The notes below the pieces were generated by a model. The model searched no databases. It had not been told where the DNA came from and saw only the letters and a program-made list of their open reading frames with translations. From DAOPYU01 sp942493245 (GTDB taxonomy: Bacteria > Sumerlaeota > Sumerlaeia > UBA8349), in assembly GCA_942493245.1 (NCBI GenBank), contig OW818685.1, positions 1,922,001 through 1,986,000 of the forward strand: 64,000 nucleotides of DNA, in the 5' to 3' direction. The position numbers were made by a program, and so were the translations under genes. Positions 26,926 through 34,809 of the stretch are shown one piece after another (position 1 is the first letter of the stretch; each line of letters begins with the position of its first letter).

Positions 26926-27795
26926 ATGAGTTCTCTATCCGATAAGTATCTCGTGACCGGTGTTCGCGGCATGTTGGGACAGGCTGTTCTGGCAGTTTTG
27001 CGCGCGCAGGGGAGAGCCGTGAGCGGGACGGATCTGCCGGAGGTGGATCTCACCGATCCGGCTGTTGTTCGGCGGGTGTGGGAAACCGAACGCCCCACCC
27101 ATGTCATCCACTGCGCCGCTTACACGAATGTGGATGGCGCGGAGTCCGACGTGGAACTCTGCACGCGGGTCAATGTCCGGATGCCGGAACTGGTGGCGCG
27201 CGCCTGCGCGGAGACGGGTGCGCGGATGTTGACGATCAGTACTGATTTTGTGTTCGATGGCCAGTCGAAGCGTCCGTATCGGGAGACGGACCCGACGGGG
27301 CCTCTGAGTGTCTATGGTCGGACAAAGTTTGAGGGAGAACAGGCGGTCGCCGCCGTTCTCGAGGACCATCAGATTGCGCGGACCGCCTGGTTGTTCGGTC
27401 CCGGCAAACGTAATTTCGTTTCCGGCATGATCGAGCGAATGCGAAAAGGCATCCCGCTTCGCGTGGTGGACGATCAGTGGGGGTCGCCCACCTATACGGG
27501 TGATCTGGCCGAGCGGTTGGTGGCGCTGAGCCGCTTGGATGAGCGGGGGGTGTTTCATCTGGTGAATGGGGGGATGACGACCTGGTGCGGCCTGACCCGC
27601 AAGGCGGCGGAACTGGCCGGATTCGACCCCAACGCGATCGAGGCGATTGACACTGCGTCCTATCCTCTTCCGGCGCATCGGCCCGCGTGGTCGGTGCTGG
27701 ATTGCTCGCGGGCGTGGAGCCTCGGGTTGTCCCCCATGCGCGACTGGACCGAGGCGCTGGAGGAATACGTCCGGCTCCATGCGAGCGATCTATAA
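26926..27795 (+). CDS. rmlD: dTDP-4-dehydrorhamnose reductase (RmlD-like)
   Basis: Cytoplasmic short-chain reductase of 289 residues, performing the last NAD(P)H-dependent step of dTDP-L-rhamnose synthesis. The nucleotide-binding loop is YLVTGVRGMLGQAV (Gly-x-x-Gly-x-x-Gly form), followed by VIHCAAYTNVDGAES, the STDFVFDG motif and the catalytic VYGRTKFEGE (Tyr-x-x-x-Lys). Length and motif order match the RmlD/SDR-extended family. The ATG follows AGGAGGG with about 9 bases spacing. The other rml genes are not in the window. A related sugar-nucleotide reductase activity cannot be excluded. Confidence 0.88.
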   Translation: MSSLSDKYLVTGVRGMLGQAVLAVLRAQGRAVSGTDLPEVDLTDPAVVRRVWETERPTHVIHCAAYTNVDGAESDVELCTRVNVRMPELVARACAETGARMLTISTDFVFDGQSKRPYRETDPTGPLSVYGRTKFEGEQAVAAVLEDHQIARTAWLFGPGKRNFVSGMIERMRKGIPLRVVDDQWGSPTYTGDLAERLVALSRLDERGVFHLVNGGMTTWCGLTRKAAELAGFDPNAIEAIDTASYPLPAHRPAWSVLDCSRAWSLGLSPMRDWTEALEEYVRLHASDL

Positions 27796-27890
27796 GGACG
27801 GTGTGGGGCAAATAGAGAAAGATCTTTTGATGGCGCGGCATGCCGTCGAAATGCCACCCACCCAACTTCGGACACTTCCCGGTGAAGTGA

Positions 27891-27986
27891 TTCAGGATTT
27901 TCCTGAACAACGTCTCGGCCATCTCGTCGCTGCGTTCACGGCTGGCGCGCGAGATGGCCGAGATATATATTGAGATCCAGCGGTAA
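27891..27986 (+). other. Short coding-like remnant in the intergenic region after rmlD
   Basis: The 336-bp stretch 27796-28131 holds no complete gene. Within it a frame that follows an in-frame TGA encodes 31 residues including FLNNVSAISSLRSRLAREMA, ending at TAA. It looks like the C-terminal tail of a helical protein without a usable start. I cannot name the family, and chance is possible. Confidence 0.25.
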
Positions 27987-28067
27987 GATGCTGTCCACAA
28001 TGAGTGCCCGCGTGTTTTCGCTCGGAGTGCTTTTTTGGGGGGGCATGCTGAAATTTTTGGAAAAAAG

Positions 28068-28097
28068 TTGCCTTGAATTCCGCTGGGGCTGTATGTT
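28068..28097 (+). promoter_or_regulatory. Possible sigma-70-type promoter of the GH97 gene
   Basis: TTGCCT (28068-28073) and TATGTT (28092-28097) are separated by 18 bp, each matching four of six consensus bases, 35 bp upstream of the GH97 start codon and its strong ribosome-binding site. Confidence 0.3.
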
Positions 28098-28131
28098 GAG
28101 CGCAGTCTAGACCAAGGGAGGGAAAGGGATA

Positions 28132-30543
28132 ATGTTGCAACGGTATCGGGCATATCAGGGGGTATTTTTCAATTGGAAAAAGGTCTGGATCGGTTTGCCG
28201 ATCCGTTTAGTGGGAATGCTGGTCTTCTGCTGGCTGGGCGGTCTTGCTTATGCCGCGGGGGACTCGGGTTTGTGGGTCGAGTCGCCCGATGGCCGCATTC
28301 GGGTGACAATCCACGTCCAGGGGCCGTTGGCCTACAGTGTCTCATATGCGAAGCGGAGTTTGGTGGAACAATCTCGGTTGGGCTTGTTGTTTCAGGATGG
28401 CAGCCAACTCGGGCAAGATGTGGAATGTGTCAACAGTGTGGTTCTGAGTCAGGATGCCGTGTGGGAGAATCCATTCGGGCGCAATCGTTCCGTTCGGGAT
28501 CGCTACAATCAGCAGACGTTCCAATTGAAGTCGCGCGATGGGAAAGGACCGGAGTTCGGGCTAGTTGTTCGGGCGTACGACGAGGGGGTCGGGATTCGCT
28601 ATGTCTTGCCGAACAATCCGGATGAGTTTACGTTGAAGGCCGATCAGACCGAGTTCCGTTTTGCGGCTTTGAAACGCGCCTGGCCGGGACGCGAGAAAGG
28701 GTTCTCGTCCGATTGGCAGTATATTTACCGGGAAACTCCCGCCGAGAAGTTGGTGCCGGGGGCGTTTATGGGGTTGCCGTTGCTGGTCGAGACACCCGCC
28801 GCTTACGCCCTGGTTCATGAGGCGGATGTGAGCGACTGGGCAGGGATGTTCATTTGTACGGATGGACGGGTTCTGGCTTCGACGGAAGCGATGAATGGGG
28901 GAGACGCTCCCAAGTCGTTCGATCTGGATGTCACGGGTCTCGATTCCATTGTGTTGGAAGCGGACAGTGAGGGTGAGATGGCTTTCGATCACACCACCTG
29001 GGCGGACGCGTTTCTGACAAAAACGGATGGGACAAAGGTTCCGGTCTCGAACTTGAAACTGGAGGGTACCCAGGGATTCGGAAGTCTTCAATTGAATCAG
29101 AGTGTGGACAAGAAGCCGATCCGGCTGGGGAAAAAGGAGTACGCATCCGGTCTGGGAACCCATGCGCCGGGACAGATTGTGGTCCCGCTCGGGAAGCAGT
29201 ACGCGCGGTTTTCTGCGACGGTGGGGATTGAGGATGAAACCGAGGGGAAGGGCAAAGCCAGTTTCCGGGTGGTTGCTTCCTCGGAATCGTCTCCCGTTTT
29301 CCATGTGGCGCTTTCGCCGCGGCTCGATGGCAAGGGGGCGGTGGTGAGCCGGGGGCCTCGGCTGTCTCCCTGGCGTCTGATCATGATTTCGAAAAATCCG
29401 GGGGATTTTGTCTGTTCCAATCTGGTGAACAATTTGAGCCGTCCGAGTGTGATAGACGATGCGTCCTGGGTCAAACCGGGGGTGACCACGTGGGATTGGC
29501 TGGCGGCGGTGGGGAGCAACAAGCCGGCAGGGGATACCGCGTTGAATCTGGAGTGTGTGAAGTTTGCTCAGGAGATGGGATTCGAATATCACCTGGTGGA
29601 TGACGGGTGGTACCGGGGCGGTTCCGGAAAAATCACGACCCCCGATGGCGCGGTGGATCTGAAGACCATCCAGAACGAGACGCACGACCGAAAGGTGGGA
29701 TTGTGGCTCTGGTTGAACTGGACGGATCTGGATAAGTTCGGCATTGAGAAGGGGATGGAGGCCTTTCATGACTGGGGTGTGAAAGGTTTGAAAATAGACT
29801 TTTTGAACCGTTACGATCAGGAAATGGTCTGCTGGGTGGAGCGCGTCCTGAAGGCGGCGGCGCAAAATAAAATCATGATCAATCTGCATGGGATGTATCT
29901 GCCCAATGGCCTGGCCCGGACCTATCCGAACTTCCTGACACAGGAGGGGATTGCCGGGATCGAAGAAAACCTGATCGGGGATGGACGGATCACGCCCACG
30001 TCTCAAGTCACGCAGGTGTTCACGCGCATGGCGGTGGGGCCGGGAGATTTGACGCCCGGTTGGATGAATGTGGTGGCGTCCGAGAAGTTCAAACACCAGC
30101 GTCCCTTGCTCACGCAGGGGACGCGCGCGCGCCAGTTTGCCCTGATGATGACCTACGAATCGCCTCTGCTTTGTCTGTCGGACACGCCTACGCACTATCG
30201 CGAGGCGCCGGAGAGTTTGTGGTTCCTCAAGTCGGTTCCGACCGTCTGGGACGAGACCCGGGTACCGTTGGGGGAGGTGGGACGCTATGTGGTGGTGGTG
30301 CGGCGTTCCGGCAAGGACTGGTGGCTGGGCGCTCTGAGCGACGAAAAGGCCCGCACGCTCAAACTGCCGCTCGCGTTCCTCGGGGAAGGGAAGTTTGAGG
30401 TCCATACCCTGGGGGACCATCCGGATAGTGGAACGGATCCGAAGTTGATGAAGGAATCCACCCGTTCGGTGACCGCGCAGGACAAGTTGGAAATTCCATT
30501 TGCGCCCGGAGGGGGGATGGTGGCGCATTTTACCCGGAAGTAG
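28132..30543 (+). CDS. Secreted GH97 glycoside hydrolase with an inserted NPCBM-like domain
   Basis: Exported enzyme of 803 residues of the retaining GH97 type (alpha-galactosidase-like). A signal peptide (about 20-42) precedes the GH97 N-terminal beta-sandwich (about 45-255 and 385-430), the catalytic barrel (about 430-700) and a C-terminal beta domain. Asp556 in VKGLKIDFLNRYDQEMV matches the nucleophile of retaining members; Glu605 or Glu611 in FLTQEGIAGIEENL is the likely acid/base. An NPCBM-like module (about 262-385) with DHTTWADA and KEYASGLGTHAPGQIVVPLG interrupts the N-terminal domain, its two halves in reversed order. The ATG follows AGGGAGGGAAAGGG. Donor specificity is inferred from the Asp-type active site. 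Confidence 0.88.
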   Translation: MLQRYRAYQGVFFNWKKVWIGLPIRLVGMLVFCWLGGLAYAAGDSGLWVESPDGRIRVTIHVQGPLAYSVSYAKRSLVEQSRLGLLFQDGSQLGQDVECVNSVVLSQDAVWENPFGRNRSVRDRYNQQTFQLKSRDGKGPEFGLVVRAYDEGVGIRYVLPNNPDEFTLKADQTEFRFAALKRAWPGREKGFSSDWQYIYRETPAEKLVPGAFMGLPLLVETPAAYALVHEADVSDWAGMFICTDGRVLASTEAMNGGDAPKSFDLDVTGLDSIVLEADSEGEMAFDHTTWADAFLTKTDGTKVPVSNLKLEGTQGFGSLQLNQSVDKKPIRLGKKEYASGLGTHAPGQIVVPLGKQYARFSATVGIEDETEGKGKASFRVVASSESSPVFHVALSPRLDGKGAVVSRGPRLSPWRLIMISKNPGDFVCSNLVNNLSRPSVIDDASWVKPGVTTWDWLAAVGSNKPAGDTALNLECVKFAQEMGFEYHLVDDGWYRGGSGKITTPDGAVDLKTIQNETHDRKVGLWLWLNWTDLDKFGIEKGMEAFHDWGVKGLKIDFLNRYDQEMVCWVERVLKAAAQNKIMINLHGMYLPNGLARTYPNFLTQEGIAGIEENLIGDGRITPTSQVTQVFTRMAVGPGDLTPGWMNVVASEKFKHQRPLLTQGTRARQFALMMTYESPLLCLSDTPTHYREAPESLWFLKSVPTVWDETRVPLGEVGRYVVVVRRSGKDWWLGALSDEKARTLKLPLAFLGEGKFEVHTLGDHPDSGTDPKLMKESTRSVTAQDKLEIPFAPGGGMVAHFTRK

Positions 30544-30548
30544 TCCGG

Positions 30549-30590
30549 GGCCAGTACCTTTCTTGTGGAAGGTCGTTCGATGGCCTTTTT
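30549..30590 (+). terminator. Probable Rho-independent terminator after GH97
   Basis: Nested inverted repeats GGCCA/TGGCC (30549-30553 with 30581-30585) and ACCTT/AAGGT (30556-30560 with 30569-30573) are followed by TTTTT at 30586-30590, six bases after the GH97 stop codon. Confidence 0.5.
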
Positions 30591-30736
30591 CTGTATGAGG
30601 CTTTTCGGAAACACGGAATTGTTTGACTTTGGGGTGAAAATGACCTTTGTTTGTTTGCCTCAGATTGTGTGAATGCACTCGTTCACTTGATTGGGTGTCT
30701 GGTATTGTACACTATTTTTGAAAGGAATCTTTTCAT

Positions 30737-32764
30737 ATGTCGCATCTCAATCGTCGTAAATTTCTGGGCAGTATTGCGGGTAGTGCCGCAGTCGTGGCGG
30801 CGGTTTCGCCTCTGGTGAAAGCGTCGGCCCAGAATCCGGCGCCCGCTTCGTCTTCCGCTGGCGCCGCCTCCACCCAGGGCGCTCTGGCCGAACCGGCTTT
30901 TCGCCCGCTTCCGTTGGGGACGGTGACCCCGGAGGGGTGGCTTAAGCGCCAGTTGCGGATTCAGGCCGACGGTTTGAGCGGCCATCTGGATGAATTCTGG
31001 CCCGATGTGGCGAAGAGCCAGTGGTTTGGCGGGAAAGCCGAAGGATGGGAGCGCGCGCCCTACTGGCTCGATGGGGCGATTCCCCTGGCGTGGGTGCTCG
31101 ATGACGCGGCCCTGAAGGGGCGGATCAAGCGCTATGTCGAGCATATCGTGGCCAACCAGCGCGAGGACGGGTGGTATGCGCCCTATCCCGCCGACGCGGG
31201 CGCCAAGGCCTATGACATCTGGTCCATCCTGTTGGCGAACAAGGCGTTGCTGCAATACCATGAGGCGACGGGGGACGATTCGGTTCTGAAAGCGGTGATG
31301 AAGAACCAGAAGGCCATGCTTGCGACACTCGACCGCAAACCGTTGTACGACTGGGGGCAGTTCCGTTGGTACGAGGGGTTGATTTCCGTCTATTACACCT
31401 ATGAAAAAACGGGTGAGGCGTGGTTGCTCGACCTGGCGCGCAAACTGCACGAACAGGGGTTCGACTACAAGACGTTCTTCGAGGGAGAAGATGTCACGCA
31501 GCCCACGCCTCGGCGCGGGCAGTGGCGATTCGACCGGCATGTGGTCAATGTGGCGATGTCGCTCAAGGCGTACGCGTTGTCCTGGCGGCTTACGAAGGAC
31601 GAGGCCGAGTGGGCTTTCCCGGCCAAAATGATCGAAGTTCTCGATCGCTATCACGGACAGGCGACGGGAATGTTCACGGGGGACGAATGCCTGTCTGGAA
31701 AGAATCCCATTCAGGGGACGGAACTTTGCGCGGTGGTCGAGGCCATGTATTCGCTCGAACAGGTTATTGCGGTGACGGGTGAGGCTTCTTATGGCGACCG
31801 GTTGGAGCGGATTACGTTCAACGCTTTGCCGGCGACTTTCTCGCCCGACATGTGGTCGCATCAGTACCTCCAGCAGACGAATCAGGTCCAGTGTACGGTC
31901 AATCCGGACTTCATGTGGGGCACCAATGGCGCCGATTCGAACCTCTATGGTCTGGAACCGAACTTCGGGTGTTGTACTTCGAACCTGCATCAGGGGTGGC
32001 CCAAGTTTGTGGCCAATCTCTGGATGCGGACAAAGGACGAGGGGATCGCGGCCATCGCCTACGCGCCCAGCGCGGCCAGATTTGAGGTGAAGGGGGCGCC
32101 GGTGCGTGTCGTGTCCGAGACGGATTATCCCTTCCGCGATACCATCAAGATAACCGTGACGGCGGAAAAGCCGACAAGTTTCCCACTCATGCTGCGGGTT
32201 CCCGCGTGGAGCGATGGGGCGGTGGTTTCCGTGGCTGGCGGCTCGGAAGAGAAACTCAAGCCGGGCACGTTTCACACGATCGAGCGCGAGTGGAAGGATT
32301 CGGTGGTCGTGACGTTGCGTTTCCCGATGAAGCTCAAAACTTCGCGGCGTTACAGCGAGGCTATCTCGATCGAGCGCGGGCCGTTGGTCTATTCGCTCAA
32401 GATCGGGGAAGAGTGGAAGCGGATCAATGCCGACAAGCCGTTCCGCGAACTGCCCCACGGGGACTTCGAGGTGCGGCCCACGACGCCGTGGAATTACGGG
32501 GTCCTTGTGGACGAAACGAAGCCCGAGACCAGTGTGACCTTCGAGGAGAAACCGATCGGCGAGAAACCGTTCTCTCCGGAAGGCGCCGGGGTGGTGGCGA
32601 AGGTGAAGGGACGGAGAGTGCCGAATTGGAAACTCGATCATGGCTGGGCGGGTGAAATTGAGCCAAGACTGCGCGAGTCGGGTGAACCGGTTGAGGAAAT
32701 CACGCTGATTCCGTATGGGTGTACGAACATCCGCATCACGGAGTTTCCCCATCTGAAGGGTTGA
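30737..32764 (+). CDS. GH127-like beta-L-arabinofuranosidase, Tat-exported
   Basis: Exported hydrolase of 675 residues. It begins with a twin-arginine signal (SHLNRRKFLGSIAGSAAVVA) and a low-complexity Ala/Ser/Pro linker to about residue 50. The (alpha/alpha)6 barrel carries the GH127 zinc-thiolate site: Glu329 and Cys331 in IQGTELCAVVEAMYSLEQ, and Cys412/Cys413 in NFGCCTSNLHQGWPKF. These match in order and spacing the Glu, nucleophilic Cys and Zn-binding Cys of the characterised bifidobacterial enzyme HypBA1. It should release L-arabinofuranose from arabinan, arabinogalactan or glycoprotein. The related family GH146 is a possible alternative. AAAGGA lies upstream of the ATG. Confidence 0.85.
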   Translation: MSHLNRRKFLGSIAGSAAVVAAVSPLVKASAQNPAPASSSAGAASTQGALAEPAFRPLPLGTVTPEGWLKRQLRIQADGLSGHLDEFWPDVAKSQWFGGKAEGWERAPYWLDGAIPLAWVLDDAALKGRIKRYVEHIVANQREDGWYAPYPADAGAKAYDIWSILLANKALLQYHEATGDDSVLKAVMKNQKAMLATLDRKPLYDWGQFRWYEGLISVYYTYEKTGEAWLLDLARKLHEQGFDYKTFFEGEDVTQPTPRRGQWRFDRHVVNVAMSLKAYALSWRLTKDEAEWAFPAKMIEVLDRYHGQATGMFTGDECLSGKNPIQGTELCAVVEAMYSLEQVIAVTGEASYGDRLERITFNALPATFSPDMWSHQYLQQTNQVQCTVNPDFMWGTNGADSNLYGLEPNFGCCTSNLHQGWPKFVANLWMRTKDEGIAAIAYAPSAARFEVKGAPVRVVSETDYPFRDTIKITVTAEKPTSFPLMLRVPAWSDGAVVSVAGGSEEKLKPGTFHTIEREWKDSVVVTLRFPMKLKTSRRYSEAISIERGPLVYSLKIGEEWKRINADKPFRELPHGDFEVRPTTPWNYGVLVDETKPETSVTFEEKPIGEKPFSPEGAGVVAKVKGRRVPNWKLDHGWAGEIEPRLRESGEPVEEITLIPYGCTNIRITEFPHLKG

Positions 32765-32907
32765 TTACGGATTTGAGAGAAAGGGGGCTGGAACGGGGAG
32801 ACCGGCCCATCCCCTCTTTGGAGTATCTGGATGCAGGTTGTTTTGCCGGGGGGCATGAGTCTTGTCTGAGACTCCAGATCGGATTCGAGGGTGGAGGAGG
32901 ATGTGTC

Positions 32908-34779
32908 ATGGGGAAGGAACGCGTGTTTTCAAAACAGTACGGAGTTCTTATTGGGGTGTTGCTTGTCGGTTTGCTGATGGCGGTATCGGTCTGGGCCGAG
33001 TCCACACCGACTGCTCCCAAACCGCTCTCCTCATTTGATCCGCAGGCGAAGGAACTTCTGGCCAAAATGACGCTGGAGGAAAAAGTCGGGCAGATGTGTC
33101 AGCCCGACCAGTCCGAACTGAAGGACCCGGCTGACATTGAGAAATATTTCCTCGGGTCGCTCCTCAGCGGCGGTAATTCAGACCCGAAAGCCGGAAACAG
33201 TCTGAACGCCTGGAGTGACCTGCTCGACGAGTATCAGAAACACGTCTTGAAGACGCGTCTGGCGATCCCTCTGATCTACGGGGTGGATGCCGTGCATGGA
33301 CACAACAATGTGTATGGCGCCGTGGTGTTTCCCCACAACATCGGACTCGGGTGTACCCGCAACGCGGATCTGGTCGAGAAAATCAGCCGCGTCACCGCCG
33401 AGGAAATTCGCGCCACGGGGATCAACTGGGCGTTCGGACCGTGTGTGACGGTTCCACGGGATGAACGATGGGGACGGACTTACGAGGGGTTCTCGGAAGA
33501 CCCGGAGATCGTCAAGGTGTTGGGAGAAGCGGCGGTCAAGGGTTTTCAGGGGAGGAACCTGGCCGACCCGCTTTCCGTCGTGGCCTGCGCCAAACACTTT
33601 CTGGGGGATGGCGGAACCACCTATGGATCGGCCAAAGGGGGCGATGGTCGGAAACTCGACCAGGGCGACACGCAGTGCGATGAAGCGACGCTTCGCAAGA
33701 TCCACTTGCAGGGGTACCTGACCGCGGTCAAGGCGGGCGTCGCCACGATCATGCCGTCCTACAGCAGCTGGAATGGGGTGAAGTGCTCGGCGAGCAAGGA
33801 ACTGCTCACCGATCTGCTTAAGAAGGAACTCGGGTTCGAGGGGTTCCTGATTTCCGACTACAACGCCATTGACCAGATTACACCGGACTACAAGAAGTGC
33901 ATCGAGATTTCGATCAACGCGGGGATGGACATGGTGATGCTGACCGGTCAGTACCGCGATTTCTGCAAGTTCCTTAAAGAACTGGTTGAAGAGGGCAAGA
34001 TCCCCATGTCGCGCATTGACGATGCGGTGACGCGCATTCTGCGTGTGAAGTTCGCAATGGGGTTGATGGACAAGGACCGCTCGCCGCTGACCGACCGCCA
34101 GTTGTGGAACACGTTCGGTTCCGCCGGCCACCGCGAGGTGGCGCGTCAGGCCGTGCGCGAGTCGCTCGTGTTGTTGAAGAACGATAAGAAGGTGTTGCCT
34201 CTGGACCGGAAGATCCCCCGGATTCATGTGGCCGGGATTGGCGCGAACAACTTGGGGATACAGTGCGGGGGGTGGACGATCAGCTGGCAGGGCGATGTGG
34301 TGGACCAGTTGCCCGGCGGGACGACGATTCTGGATGCCTTCCGGCACTCCGTGCCAAAGGAAACCAAGGTGACCTTTACCGCGGATGGAACGGAGGCTCA
34401 GGGCGCCAGTGTGGGCGTTGTGGTGATCTGGGAAAGACCGTACGCGGAGTTTATGGGGGATCGCGAGAACCTGACCCTCGACAAGGAGAATCTTGAAACG
34501 CTGGCCAACATGAAGAAGGCGGGAATTCCGCTGGTCGTGGTTCTGTTGACCGGACGTCCGGTGATGCTCGAGGGCATTCTGGACCAGGCCGACGCCGTGG
34601 TGGCCGCGTGGTTACCGGGGACCGAGGGACAGGGTGTGGCCGACGTGTTGCTGGGAGACTTCAAGCCCACGGGAAAGCTTTCAGTTTCGTGGCCGCGTGA
34701 CATGAAACAGATTCCGATCAATGTCGGGGATCCCAATTACGACCCGCTGTTCAAAGTCGGATATGGGTTGAGTTATTGA
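32908..34779 (+). CDS. Secreted GH3 beta-glucosidase/exo-glucanase, two-domain type
   Basis: Exported enzyme of 623 residues removing terminal beta-linked glucose or xylose. A signal peptide or anchor covers about 1-30. The (beta/alpha)8 domain contains LIYGVDAVHGHNNVYGAVVF and CAKHFLGDGGT, with nucleophile Asp317 in GFEGFLISDYNAIDQI. The alpha/beta sandwich contains ERPYAEFMGD with the likely acid/base Glu514. The protein stops at KVGYGLSY, so it lacks the FnIII domain of many bacterial GH3 enzymes and resembles barley exo-glucanase ExoI. The ATG at 32908 is preferred (GGAGGAGG 7 bases upstream) over an in-frame start at 32719. It is probably in an operon with the GH39-like gene 30 bp downstream. 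Confidence 0.9.
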   Translation: MGKERVFSKQYGVLIGVLLVGLLMAVSVWAESTPTAPKPLSSFDPQAKELLAKMTLEEKVGQMCQPDQSELKDPADIEKYFLGSLLSGGNSDPKAGNSLNAWSDLLDEYQKHVLKTRLAIPLIYGVDAVHGHNNVYGAVVFPHNIGLGCTRNADLVEKISRVTAEEIRATGINWAFGPCVTVPRDERWGRTYEGFSEDPEIVKVLGEAAVKGFQGRNLADPLSVVACAKHFLGDGGTTYGSAKGGDGRKLDQGDTQCDEATLRKIHLQGYLTAVKAGVATIMPSYSSWNGVKCSASKELLTDLLKKELGFEGFLISDYNAIDQITPDYKKCIEISINAGMDMVMLTGQYRDFCKFLKELVEEGKIPMSRIDDAVTRILRVKFAMGLMDKDRSPLTDRQLWNTFGSAGHREVARQAVRESLVLLKNDKKVLPLDRKIPRIHVAGIGANNLGIQCGGWTISWQGDVVDQLPGGTTILDAFRHSVPKETKVTFTADGTEAQGASVGVVVIWERPYAEFMGDRENLTLDKENLETLANMKKAGIPLVVVLLTGRPVMLEGILDQADAVVAAWLPGTEGQGVADVLLGDFKPTGKLSVSWPRDMKQIPINVGDPNYDPLFKVGYGLSY

Positions 34780-34793
34780 AATGAAATTTTAGT

Positions 34794-34803
34794 GGGGGGG
34801 GGG
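34794..34803 (+). repeat. Ten-G homopolymer at the start of the GH39-like gene
   Basis: Ten consecutive G lie 6 bases before the GTG at 34810 and inside the frame that would start at GTG 34792. The length could change by slippage, altering either the Shine-Dalgarno spacing or the frame. Confidence 0.85.
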
Positions 34804-34809
34804 ACCGCT

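Noticed and set aside
26674..28131. tRNA-Ala as the attachment site of a genomic island containing the glycosidase genes
   Set aside because: There is no integrase, no direct repeat of the tRNA 3' end within the window, and the glycosidase genes lie on both sides of the tRNA.
30683..32752. Minus-strand frame of 689 codons opposite GH127
   Set aside because: The plus strand encodes a complete GH127 enzyme with its active-site residues; the minus frame is its mirror and lacks recognisable domains.
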